Below are positions 40,239-51,039 of a stretch of 64,000 nt of DNA, in pieces. Numbering within the stretch: the first letter of the stretch is position 1; the number at the start of each line of letters is the position of its first letter. A program made the translations under genes and the position numbers. The notes under the pieces are model-generated. The model did no database searches. It was not told where the DNA came from and saw only the letters and a list, made by a program, of their open reading frames with translations. This DNA is from Archegozetes longisetosus (taxonomy: Eukaryota; Arthropoda; Arachnida; Sarcoptiformes; Trhypochthoniidae), in contig JAEMBT020000008.1 of NCBI GenBank assembly GCA_018873245.2, positions 5,202,001-5,266,000 on the forward strand, written 5' to 3'.

Positions 40239-41900
40239 CTGAGAAATTGGTTAAGTCATGTCAATTATATCAGTAGTTAAACTTAAGGCTAGAATATGCA
40301 GTTATGCATATATTTACTGCTAAGCAAGTTCGAGTCCAGAGGTTCGTGGATGAACCTCAAACCTGAACCCTTACCTCTTTTACAAGTTTGAACCTCAAAC
40401 CCGAACTCTAACCTTAAATTTTTTAACCCTACATACCCCTGACCTCTAAACTCTTGAGCATATAACTATTTTGTATACTTCAAACATTATAAATAATATT
40501 CTGAAATTAAGTATTGTACACTTTTCTTGTAATAGACAATGCATTAACAGAAAGTTATTGAATCAGGTTTCAAAGTTTTGCTGTTTCTAATAAAATTATT
40601 CTAGTGGACGCATAAAATCTAATTAAATAGAGGCTTCAATACACTCTATATAAAATGCAAAACTCATAAGAAATAGTTTTCAATTTTTCTATTTTTTAGA
40701 ACTAAAAATTTTGACCCAATTGTCTGACATAAAAACTAATGAATAAATATAATAGAATATTAGGTAATAAGTCTATTAAGCAATTGAATCCTTCAATCGA
40801 TAAATAAAGATTAATACAGAAAATATTAGCATAGATTACAGACCCAATAATCAGATCCACAAAATGAATCCATGATTATTACTCCTTAAAACTTAATCAT
40901 AACTCACATCGCCATAGAATCAACACTCATATCACCATAGAATCAATAACTTAAACAGTTTTCGTATAGTCTCGTACAGTGATCGTAATAGAATCGTTGG
41001 CCTTGAAATTGCAATGTTTTAACAAAATAAGAATTACGCCCAATGAAGATGACATGAATTTTTTGGTGAAGAGAACAATAACTTATAAAATGTTTATTGA
41101 GATATGATTACAATTTTTTAGAAGTAACAATTGAACAGATATATTATCAGACTCTCAAGAGCAACCTTAATCACTAATTTATAAGACCTTCCTTATCTAT
41201 AAATACTGCAGCTTTAAAGTAGCCGAAACACTATCTTTGGTTTTCAGGTTATAACGAGCTTTTAGTTAAATGAGTCTGGATTAGACTTGCTTTAATACAT
41301 CTTCGTTTCAGATTAATAGTTAGATCCCACATACGCGCGACACATTCATAGAATGTGATAATATTTTCTGTCCTACTAGTATTTATAATAATTTGAAACT
41401 TATTTAAAAGTTTTAGCTTATCAAAATGTGATTCAGAGTTGATGGAATCGTAGCCCAAGCTTTTATTATATTAATGATAACGATAACCATCATGAGTTAC
41501 AATTGGGATGCCAAGAGTAAAATTGTCTAAAATCTATTTTCGTTCATTTGATTCCCTCAAAAACAACTTGTAATATAAAGTCTCTAGATACGAAGCATAG
41601 AAACAGTTACATTTAGGGCAATCGTAAGTCTATCATATATTTTCATTGTTTCATGAAACTAAGGAATCTTGTTTTTATATTTGTTTTAAGTGAAACTCAC
41701 ACAACAGCAATCAAAACAATACTAGAAGTAGTTTAATAATAAATTTGGTTCACTAATGATTTTCTATTAGCAAACATTACAGTATTAACGATCCAGTCAA
41801 GTTTTGTTAGTTTATTCCAATTTCTCATATATTTGTCATTTTGACTGAATGCAAAACTCTATTAAGCTTAAATCCATAACAGATCATAATCAATTTGAAA
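40239..41900. other. Region upstream of ABCC; first ABCC exon presumably here
   Basis: No other gene recognised. A short region at about 40347-40420 repeats the unit AACCTCAAACCYGAAC imperfectly. The ABCC start exon (few codons in this family) should lie here but was not identified. Confidence 0.45.
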
Positions 41901-42375
41901 ATGAATTCACCAGTATTTAAACTTGTATTAATCATAGTAATAATTGCAAAGACTGTTTGCATTCACACCAATAAACAATTTGTAGATAATGCGACTCAAA
42001 CTATAATTACAAGAGTGTAAAAAAGTTAGATTTGACCAAATGTTCCAAAGATTTGGAGAAATCCAATGAAGAACCGATTAAAATAAGCAATTCATACGAT
42101 ATAATAACTGCCTGCTGTCGTTCTGATAACTGATGCGTTGCTACAAGACAGCTGCAAATTCTGCTCATTGTAGTCAAAAGGGTTGGAAAGAAATGGAATC
42201 GATTTTGATGAAGAGTAGATATCTGATTGTTGAGACACTTTGTACTGATTATGAAGACAGTTCTTTCAAATGCTTCAATTGGAAGTACTTAATCATTGGA
42301 TTAGTTGTATTATTTATTTTCGTATTTATAGTAATCATCACTTGTGTATTTGTTGTATTTTGTGCTAAACTTTAA
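41901..42375 (+). CDS. Small Cys-rich membrane protein, frame broken twice
   Basis: Three consecutive coding-like segments read in different frames. Segment 1 (41901-42019) starts MNSPVFKLVLIIVIIAKTVC, a convincing signal peptide. Segment 2 reads KKLDLTKCSKDLEKSNEE and ends ACCRSDN. Segment 3 (42133-42375) reads MRCYKTAANSAHC and has a C-terminal transmembrane helix (YLIIGLVVLFIFVFIVIITC) and a short tail. Two one-base additions, in the run of As near 42021 and at GATAACTG near 42132, would restore one frame of 158 codons. It would be a type I membrane protein with about a dozen Cys. Either sequencing deletions or a recent pseudogene. Family not recognised. Confidence 0.5.
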
Positions 42376-42636
42376 TGTTCATACGAATCATATTTTTAAA
42401 AACTTTTTAACAAATTTAAGCTTGTTATAAGATTCATCAACATATTGAAGCAAAATAACTATTAAAAAGAGTATAAATTACTGGGTTATTCATTAAATAA
42501 ATGGAAAATCATACATAATCTGTATATATAAAAAAATTTTTACTGAAAATATTTTTGTGTTATTATAGAGCTCTATTACGAGAAATCAAATGATTTCAGC
42601 TTAACGTTTAATTTCAGTGATTTTTTAAAGATTATA

Positions 42637-44365
42637 ATGTCTAACATTTCTGTTAATTTCTCTGAACGAGATATTCGGGTTTTGATTTCCTATTGTTTGA
42701 AACGGAATCTAACTCTGAAAGAGTGTTTAGAGGAAATAAATTCGACTTTAGGCGAGAATTCTGTTTTCAAATCTACAGTTTATAACTGGTATCGAGAGTT
42801 CAGGTATGGCCGGAACTCATTTGATGATATCAAACAAAGTGGTCGACTATCAAATGTAACCACTGAGGAAACTTTAATAAAAGTTCGAGATCTCGTATGC
42901 GCTGATCCATCAATTTCGGTGCAACAGATCTCGTATGAGTTGGACATATCTACAGGAACGACACATAAAATAATGCGCAATAACTTAGGCTTAAGACATG
43001 TTTGTGTTCGTTGGGTCCCACACTTACTGACTGATCAATAAATGGAGACCCGAGTGAAAGTGTGCCGACAGAACTTGAAGACGATCAGAGAAAAGGGGGA
43101 TAACTTCATATGTAATATAGCGACTGGTGATAAGACTTATGTCTATTACTATCATGATTTATCATCACGTGAAGCGAAGGTGTGGCTCTTCGAAGACGAA
43201 GAACCTCCAAAAGTTCCCCGAAGTGAAGTACAAGTAAAAAAGTTGTTGTATGCGATGTTCTTCAGGTCAAGTGGTTTGGTGGCGTGCATCAAACTGGAAG
43301 GATAGCCAACAATAACCGCTGACTGGTATTCAAATGTATGCCTCAAAAAAGTCTTCGATTCCATCCGCAAAAAGCGGCCAAAATCGGGAATTCGAGGCAT
43401 ACTGTCACATTTATTTCTGTGACGAGGGATCATCTATACACGAAAGACCCGATCTAAATGTTTTTTGTAGAGTCTTTCATGTGTGTGTGTGTGTGTGTCC
43501 AAGTTGTACGAATTGGAATCGGGGGGCCTCAATGTGAGATCCCAATCTGTTGTTACTTATAATTCTATCAGAGAGTCTAATAGGACTCGATAGAATGTGC
43601 TTTAGTAGAGAATTAAGTTACAACTTACTTTTAATATAAATCTTCTTTTATTAATATATAACGATACAATAGTAGTTATTCACTTTTCTTACATACTATA
43701 CAGTACAGAGTAAGAGAGTATTCTTACATACTTTACAGTACGAAGTAAGAAATAAGACTGTCCTTAATAAGAAATCATCTCTGCTTTTATACTCTTTTTG
43801 ATGTCCTAAACTTACTATATTTAGCTCAATGGAAATAATTATTCTTACATCAAAATACTTGTAATTGAGGTAAACAATACATAGTCAATTGGAAATTTAC
43901 CTGTACTGTAACTAAAAACTTAGGACACCTAAAAGATGTAACTACAATTACTACAATTATTTTGTTTTTATCATATCAAAAATAGATTAATATCTTATTC
44001 TTAAAACGACGAAAACAAACTGAATAAACATAAAAACTAAATAATATTTTTCTATTTCACAATACTTTTACATCATGACAATGTTAGACCCCATACCGCT
44101 TCAATTACATCGAAATTTTTGATCTGAAACAATGTCGAACTGGTACCTCATCCACCCTTCAGTCCAGATTGGCTCCTGCAGACTTTTGGCTCTTTAGTAA
44201 TTTAAAGCAAAACTTAAGGGGTTGGCGGTTTGGGTCAGAAAGTGAGATTGACCGAACAGTCAACAAATATCTCGAGTCGATTACTAGAGAGCAGTGACGG
44301 AGTGTCTTCTTTAAGTGGCGGAAAAGAATGGAGTTGTGTATTCAGGCCAAGGGGGACTATTTTTA
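42637..44365 (+). pseudogene. mariner transposase pseudogene
   Basis: The N-terminal HTH part (42637-43041) starts MSNISVNFSERDIRVLISYC and contains KSTVYNWYREFRYGRNSFDD and SGRLSNVTTEETL. It stops after WVPHLLTDQ. The catalytic part resumes at 43042: first Asp in IATGDKTYV, then VWLFEDEEPPKVPR. A stop at 43303 and a frame change follow. After the insertion, 44074 onward resumes with HDNVRPHTAS (second Asp) and PHPPFSPDW (third Asp region) and reaches a stop near 44365. The D,D34D layout is recognisable. The element cannot make an active transposase as read, although some stops may be sequencing artefacts. Confidence 0.88.
43411..44069. mobile_element. Insertion of unknown class inside the mariner
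   Basis: It interrupts the mariner between the codons for ILSH and HDN. The 4-bp sequence ACAT occurs on both sides (43407-43410 and 44070-44073), as expected for a target-site duplication. The 659-bp insert is non-coding, has a (GT)9 run at 43481-43498 and an imperfect tandem repeat of about 37 bp around 43684-43756 (TTCTTACATACT...ACAGTAC...GTAAG). It may be a solo LTR or another non-autonomous element; canonical TG...CA ends do not coincide with the duplication. Confidence 0.6.
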
Positions 44366-44784
44366 AATAATTTGTTGAAAAATTTCATATAATTCCACAA
44401 TAAAGCTACTTTTCCACTTATTTAATGAATGATCTAATAGTTAAAGAAAGAATAAAACCTAAGTAATTTCTTTGAGGATTTTTATTTTTAGTTCATGTTC
44501 GAGTGATGTTTCTTCAGTCGAGTTCAATTGAAACTTAAAAGTAATTTATGGCATATCTCATATAGAATTAGTTGATTTTGAAAGTTGTAATAGTTACTGC
44601 AAAATGAAGGTTATGGACAGCAAGTAATTAATTTACAAGTCATTAGCTTTTTATGCTAGTATTTGGATAAAATCTTTTGGATTTTAATGCAAATTTTTTC
44701 ATCAACAGTAAGCTACTAGTAACGGTAAAAGTTATATCACTCCATAATTAAAGCTTAATTAAATGAGCAAATTATTCATCTAAT

Positions 44785-44840
44785 CAGTGGCAAAGCCAAT
44801 TGGGTCCTTGTGATGCTTGAGTAAGCTCAACTCAGCACTG
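44785..44840. mobile_element. Terminal fragment of hAT-like MITE
   Basis: CAGTGGCAAAGCCAA ... GATGCTTG ... CTCAACTCAG matches the left end of the element at 17061-17328. Only about 56 bp remains. Confidence 0.5.
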
Positions 44841-45501
44841 AAAAAAATATTCTATTTATTAGTCTTAAAAAATACTTTTGTGTGACTCATAAACGGTTCA
44901 AAACGAAGATGTTGTCAAGTCTGATAAAAGACATTTGAGAGGCTCATAGACATACGTATATCTTTCAACCTGCCATTCCAATGTCTAAATTAAAACTTCT
45001 AGTCATTCATATCTGACCTTAAGCTTAAAATAGGACGATGGTATATCTTTATCCTTTCAAACGTATTCTACCCAAAAAGTATTCCTAAGGGTGAGATCCC
45101 AAATTAAATCTTTCACTAAACTGAAAGAAGGAAGTATATATTATAAAATGAAACTTTGTTGGATTGTTATATGCACTACAAATGAATTGAAATAGCTTTT
45201 AATTCAAATTTATAACTATTAATATAACACAATAGGTTTTAGTCACATCTTTAATCAAATTGAATATGATTTTGTTGAGCATTTCGACTTTTGTATAATC
45301 CCATGAAAAATTTCCTAGTTTTGTAATTATATCTGTAAAGGAATAGAGTTTAAGATTAGTTTCTCTTTATTAAAAGATAGTTCAATTAACATTCTTTATG
45401 TCGATCGCAGTTTGGTCTGGTAATAGGTTATCACAAGTTTTTAGATTTATCTTATATTTAGAGTTAACTTGTGAAAGGGTTCCAAGTATTGGCTTATTAG
45501 G
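44841..45501. other. Intergenic, no gene seen
   Basis: AT-rich sequence before the nested transposon cluster. A stretch near 44862-44905 resembles 61374-61425 (GTCTTAAAAAAT ... CAAAACRAAGAT), suggesting a dispersed repeat. Confidence 0.4.
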
Positions 45502-45745
45502 GATCAAATTATGCTGACCAGACGTCCAGGAATAAGATTCCGGCCATAGTCTAGGACGGTGTCAGATCTGGACAATAGAATGTCCAGAAATTAACTTTTC
45601 TGGTAAAATATTATAGAAAAATGACAAATCACAAAATCATTGAATATATGAGCTGTAAATTACTTTAGAGAAAATAAAGACCTCTTAATATAAGTACAAT
45701 AATTGATAAATATTTATAGATATCGTCGCGTTAGGATTATACTAT

Positions 45746-46207
45746 TGTTATATTAAAACAAAAAGTATTTTAATTTGTTTTGTAAACTTTCTATTTGTTA
45801 TGAGAATGAAAGTTTAACTCTTATTTCGTTATGACTATAAAAGGTTTTGTTTGGTTCGCTCTAATTGTAAAAGCAAATTCTTATTCTAATTTAATTACAA
45901 TAGGAAATTAATTGTTATGGGAATCTAATACTGGAATGCTTGAACATCCCTTTTTAGGATTAACTTTTCTTAAAATTATAACTCGAAAAGATTCTTAAAA
46001 ATCCTTTTATTAATTAGTCAGAAGAGTGTAAAAAGAGAGAGTAATAGAGTAGAAATTAAGTGAGTTAGTACGAGAGTGCAAGAGAGCTTAGACTCTGTGC
46101 GATACGTTTAAATCTTTATGTATTATCATTCAATTTATATTTTAATAAAGATTGTTAATTGTTAAAGTCTGAGTTGTTGTTTCGCTATATAAAAATCCAC
46201 TCTCACA
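45746..46207. mobile_element. Solo LTR inserted in the left TIR of the DDE transposon
   Basis: The 462-bp segment begins TGTTATATT and ends TCTCACA (TGT...ACA), flanked on both sides by CTAT (45742-45745 and 46208-46211). Removing it restores the TIR sequence TTATACTATCGTATCTG, which exactly matches the opposite end of the host element. No internal retrotransposon genes remain. Confidence 0.8.
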
Positions 46208-46937
46208 CTATCGTATCTGAATTTTTTGAGAAAATGAGTTATTACTATATCATTATAATATAGAAGGCTCTGAACATGTGTATCAAAAAATTATTCGATT
46301 ATCCCAAATCGTTGTCCCATAATCTTCTGTGCAATTTAATCGTATCTCGAAATTGAGCATTCTTTTCGTACTATACTATCGTATCTCGATATAAACGGAG
46401 GGCTAAGTCTAAAACTCTATAAAATGTATAAAAATTATAATTTTATTATTTAATTGAAGAGCTGATTCAACAAACGCAGTACAACAAGCAATTTTTGACA
46501 TCTTGAGAACTTAAAAAATATTCAAACTTTAATTAAAGTTTGAAGAAATTCCTATAAAATATTTTAGAACTTAATTCGTTTAATTTATTCTAAAATTCTT
46601 GGTCAAAGTTTTCAAAAATTTTTAGAAACTTGATTCTAGTATTTAAAAAAACTTTTAATTCTTATACTGAGCTATGACTAAACCATCAAAATTAGTGTTA
46701 CATGAATTTTCGATAACTCATTTGTTTGAAACCCAAAGTTCGAAATAATGTAAAAACGTGTTTTGCTTATCAATTGTTTTTGTTTTTCAATTCAATTGAA
46801 GTATAATAATAATTGATATAAAATTGTTAATAAAATCGAAGTTAAATAAATTTATTTTTCTTTATGTGAATGATAATCGATCTGCAAATCGATTAAATAA
46901 TTTAATTTTTCTTAAAATTGATTGAATTTATAATAAT

Positions 46938-48773
46938 ATGAGTCAAGAGTCCGATAAGACTATTGAATATTTTGAAGAGCAGTCGACTTCTAGTTCTGAG
47001 ACTATCGAATATTATGATGAAAACGATTTTCAATTGGAAAGGTTTGAGAATTTTTATTTTGATTAAAAATTTGGTAAGGATTTTGATTTGTTTATTTCAA
47101 CAAATTTCTGTTTAAGTCATTCAAAAACGAGAAAATGGTAAAGAAATGTAAGAAAAGATAGTTATCAAAAAGGTATCGAACACTTCAACTCTAAAGAAAA
47201 GATAATTGCTGCTAAAAGAATGGGAGAAACTTGTGGCCAAAATTGTGCCCAAAAATGCAATTCTAAAATCAATAACAATGAAGGAGAAAAATTATTTAAA
47301 GATTTCTATAATACTGATGATTACGGAAAAAGACACTTTGTGAATCGGACTGTAGAGAAATCAGCCAACCGTTAATTCCTAAATGTAAGCTCTAAGAAAA
47401 ATTTCAATTTTAAATATAATTTCTTTATGGGCAATGAAAGAGTGCGCGTATGTAAAACTTATTATTTATCGACGCTTGCAATCAGTGAGCAATTTGTTTA
47501 CACAACTCTTAAGAATAGAGAACGGATTACTGGAGTTCCTATTCCTTTAAATGTTGGAAAACACAGAAAGAAATTTGTTTCTGAAGAGAAAAAAATTTTG
47601 TTAGAACTCACATCGATTCATTTCCAGCATTCGAATCTCATTATAGAAGAAATGAATCTTCAAAACTATATCTCGAATCTTCACATAATATTCAAAAGAT
47701 GTATGATTTTTATATTGAAAAATGCAATGCACTCAATGAAATTTCAGTCAAACAGTCCTATTATCGGAAAATATTTAATGAAGAGTTTAATATTTACTTT
47801 AATAAACCAAAGAATGATTTATGCGATTTATGCGAAAAATTCAAAATTTTGAAAACTTCTGATAAAGTATTTGAAAATCATCTAAAATTGAAAGAAACTG
47901 TAAATAATGATAGAAAGTCTAATCGCTTGAATAGAAACAAATTAGTTGTGTGTTTCGACTTACAAAAAGTTATTACTTGCCCTCAAAGTTTTGTGAATAA
48001 TTTTTATTATAAGCGCAAAATTAATATTTATAATTTGACGGCTCATAACTCCATTGATAAAAATGATTATTGCGCGATAAGGGATGAGAAAACTTGTGGC
48101 AGAACTGCAAATGATATTACAATCACTTTGCATATTATTCTTGACAAAATTGTGTCAAAATATTCAAATATTGATAACATCACGTTATGGAGTGACAGTT
48201 GTATTTCGCAAAATAGAAATTCAATAATGACTTTTGCAATAACAAATTTTATTAAAAATAATTTTCAAATTAATGAAATTTTTATGAAATTTTCAACTCC
48301 TGGTCACGGATGTGTCCAAGAGGTTGATAATATTCATAGTTTTATTGAAAAGACTTAATAATTCAGAATATTTTTCAATCAAAACTGTCAAACGACTGAT
48401 TGAAGACTCGAATCGAAAAATTCATACAAAGTGATAGAAATGCAGAGAAAATTTTTTCGATTATCAAAGCTGTACAAAATTATTAAACTATAAGTTGATT
48501 TCATTCTCAAAAGTTTTTCAAATTCGTTTAACTCGAAATTTTTTCGATGTTGAATATCTATTGAATCCGACTTCAGACTTCCTTAAAGCCAATGTAAAAC
48601 ATTATGAGAGGTCTTTCAGAAATGCTAATAGCAATAAAAGAAATGAATTTCCTAATCCAAAAGTGAGTAAAAACAAAAATATCATATCAGAAGAGAAGAA
48701 AAAAGATATCAATTCAATGATTGCTTGGGCTCCAGAAGCAAACAAGCAATTTTTAAGAAAATTTTGTACTTAA
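46938..48773 (+). pseudogene. Transposase-like gene of the nested DDE transposon, decayed
   Basis: Coding-like segments: MSQESDKTIEYFEEQSTSSS (46938 on); a Cys-rich segment with GETCGQNCAQKCNS (~47220); 47427-47690 with RVCKTYYLSTLAIS and GKHRKK; then a frame change to SHYRRNESSKLYLESS; 47699-48358 with PKNDLCDLCEKFK, VVCFDLQKVI, LWSDSCISQNRNS and HGCVQEVDNIHSFIEK; and 48495-48773. Asp in FDLQ, Asp in WSDSC..QN and the final VD/IE block are candidate DDE residues. This protein type is widespread in arthropod genomes as a transposon product, but I cannot name the superfamily with confidence. Several frame changes break it. Confidence 0.65.
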
Positions 48774-49199
48774 AAAATCTCATTCTTTGAAATCAAATTC
48801 TTGAAAAACGTAAAATTTCAATTCTTTTTTCAATAAATAAAAGGTTTTTTTTATTAATTTGCTTGAAACTAGGTCCAAAACATCAAAATTTTTATCATAA
48901 ATCTTTCATAATAAACGATACAATAGTTTAGCACTAATATATTTCTTCAGTGCAATAAAATCGTATCTTATTTTAAGACACTTGAGATCTATTCTTATGC
49001 GAAAAATTTCACGAATCGGTTTCGATAAACTTGAACCTCATTTCAAATCTGAATGATAGGTATAACTGAATCTCAAAGAAATTCACACACATTTTCTAAC
49101 TATAAGGCTCAACTTTGAATGCATTTATCTCGAAACGCATTTTCTTCAGATACGATAGTATAATCCTAAGGCGACGATATCTGACCATTAATAGAGACA

Positions 49200-49388
49200 G
49201 TGATAGCTGTTCCGGTTGGCAATGAATTTGTCGAAAGAGTGTTCAGTTTAATGAAAAAGGTTTTAGAAGACGATAGGAGTCATGTGAATATTGATTTAAT
49301 TAAATCTGAAATCTGTATTAAATCTAATTTTTCTATGGATTGTATTGAATTCAAACCTTATATTAAAGATAATGAGAATGTTTTATAA
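49200..49388 (+). pseudogene. hAT transposase C-terminal (hATC dimerisation) remnant
   Basis: VPVGNEFVERVFSLMKKVLEDDR matches the conserved hAT C-terminal dimerisation block, followed by NIDLIKSEICIKSNF. It is the only visible coding remnant of the outer hAT element, cut off upstream by the DDE transposon insertion at 49182. Confidence 0.75.
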
Positions 49389-49527
49389 TGTAATGATAAA
49401 TACAAATATATAAAATTTTGTGTTGTTCTTATAAAATTTGTTAAAAAAAATTGTCCAGGAAATTATCGAATATTTTACATCAATCTCCAGGTTTACTAGT
49501 TTACTGCCTGGTCAGTCTAGATCAAAA

Positions 49528-51039
49528 TAGCGAGGGACTAAAACTTTTAAAGTCGCCAGAAGTCTGACTCTTTTTGGTCAATAACCTGTTTTATTATATT
49601 TCCTACTCTTTATATACAAATTTTTATCAAATTTATCTTCAGTTTTTTTTCTAGAAAGCAAATAATAAACTTCAAATAAAGATATATTTCTTAAAGCTAA
49701 AACTCAATAACTTTACGCATTTAATTATCTAATAATACTCGAGATATTAAACGAATATATGATGTAAATGAGTTAAAATGTAATCACGGTTTTAATGGAT
49801 TATATTGTGAGTTGCATGAAATTAAATGTGAAAGACCAGAAAATATCCTTGTTTTTACGCCACGTAGTAGATAATTGACAGGATATTTCTTGAAAGTAAA
49901 TAACTTCTCAGGTAAATAGTAGAAAATTGATTGCAATTGATATTGTGATCCGTCTATTCTGAAGACTATTTGAGACCGAAATTCAACAAAAATTATGGAC
50001 ATTTGAGTAAATTTATAAAAGCTTTGATACGCGTAGTGCAAGTTGTCAATCAATGAGAACAAAAGTCAATTTGATAGTAATCCAAGATTAAGGGTTTCTT
50101 CGTTTGAATTTTCGAATAGTAAAAGTCTGCATAAGTAACACAACTCTTTATTCCGTTGACAATCGAAGAATAAATCATAAAGTTATGATTTCGTGTTATT
50201 TCTGACTTCCAATGACATCTTTCATAGCTTGGGTTCATCGATAAATAGCTATTAATCAAACTGTTAACATCTTTAATTATCTTAAATTTTGTTTGTTTTC
50301 ATTTGAGGAAATCATATGAATAATAAAGGAAGTTTGCGACGTGATTAACTTATAAATCATTGATACTATTTAAACAGAATATTAAAACTTTTGGATTTTG
50401 GAAACATTTTAAATTTTTGCAAAAAATATTTTAAGAACTCGATGAATAACCATTTTAAAGCATTACTCTAATCGTATACTATATCTTTGTAGTTCAAACT
50501 TACGAGTCTATCAAGTTAACAAGTTTGAGCTTAGATCAGATAAGACTTAGTTATTGGAACTCCAGAGTGCTATCATTTGACTTCAATGAAAATGTCTCTT
50601 GTGGAAAAATGCCGAAACACCTCTTAGGTTATGAATGTAATCTACTGGGCTTTTGTAAAGAATAGAGTGCATATTTCTGCAATTGGCGCTCATTATTCCA
50701 TCATGTTAAGGTTCTGTAATGCTGATTGTGGCTGATCTAACCTAAATTTAAATTTATAGGCCGTTATTGCAGAGCAAAGTTCGCAACAACACGTACTTCA
50801 TCCTGTCTAAAAGTCTTTAACTCGCATTATCTAATTCACTCTGATCTATATTCATATAACTATCACGAAATCATAGGTAGAATATGTTATCATGAGATTG
50901 ATGATATTTACTGATCAAGGTTGATCAGATTGACTAAGTGTGGACTATAGGTCATAGATTTGATTAAAAACTAGGTATGAATCACCATAATGAATCTGGT
51001 CATGTAATCTAATCAAAAAAGGTATTTTCATCAGTTAGA
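49528..51039. other. Spacer between transposon nest and non-LTR element
   Basis: Apart from the possible exon at 49784-50259, I see no gene or repeat here. Confidence 0.45.
49784..50259 (-). CDS. Possible coding exon(s) of unknown gene, frame shifted once
   Basis: Two adjoining minus-strand ORFs (50050-50259 and 49784-50062) overlap by 13 bases in different frames. One extra T in the TTTT run near 50064 would fuse them into about 160 codons without a stop. The sequence has balanced composition with Cys, Trp and Tyr, including NPSYERCHWKSEI and FVEFRSQIVFRIDG. No motif or family is recognised. An AG precedes the frame near 50269, so this could be an internal or terminal exon. Chance ORF remains possible. 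Confidence 0.3.

Larger units (their letters stand above)
42481..44437 (+). mobile_element. mariner element, inactivated, carrying a 659-bp insertion
   Basis: The ends are imperfect inverted repeats (TTATTCATTAAATAA at the left; inverse ATCATTCATTAAATAA at the right), both flanked by the TA target-site dinucleotide. Without the insertion the element is about 1.29 kb, the classical mariner length. It encodes a transposase interrupted by stops and the insertion. Confidence 0.88.
45718..49182 (+). mobile_element. DDE-type DNA transposon inserted in the hAT shell
   Basis: The terminal repeat starts AGATATCGTCGC and continues TTAGGATTATACTATCGTATC to CTGAA; about 36 of 37 positions match between the ends once the solo LTR in the left TIR is removed. 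Further copies of CGTATCT motifs lie inside both ends. It carries a multi-part transposase-like ORF (46938-48773). No target duplication is evident. The superfamily is uncertain. Confidence 0.75.
45510..49519. mobile_element. hAT element shell, outermost layer of a three-level nest
   Basis: The ends TATGCTGACCAG (left) and inverse TAGACTGACCAG (right) form a short TIR. The flanking 8-mers GATCAAAT (45502-45509) and GATCAAAA (49520-49527) match at 7 of 8 positions, as expected for hAT. Inside are only about 200 bp of 5' sequence and the 3' end of a hAT transposase; the rest has been replaced by a second element. Confidence 0.72.

Noticed and set aside
43684-43756. CRISPR-like direct repeats
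   Set aside because: Only two imperfect copies without spacer structure, in a eukaryotic transposon insertion.
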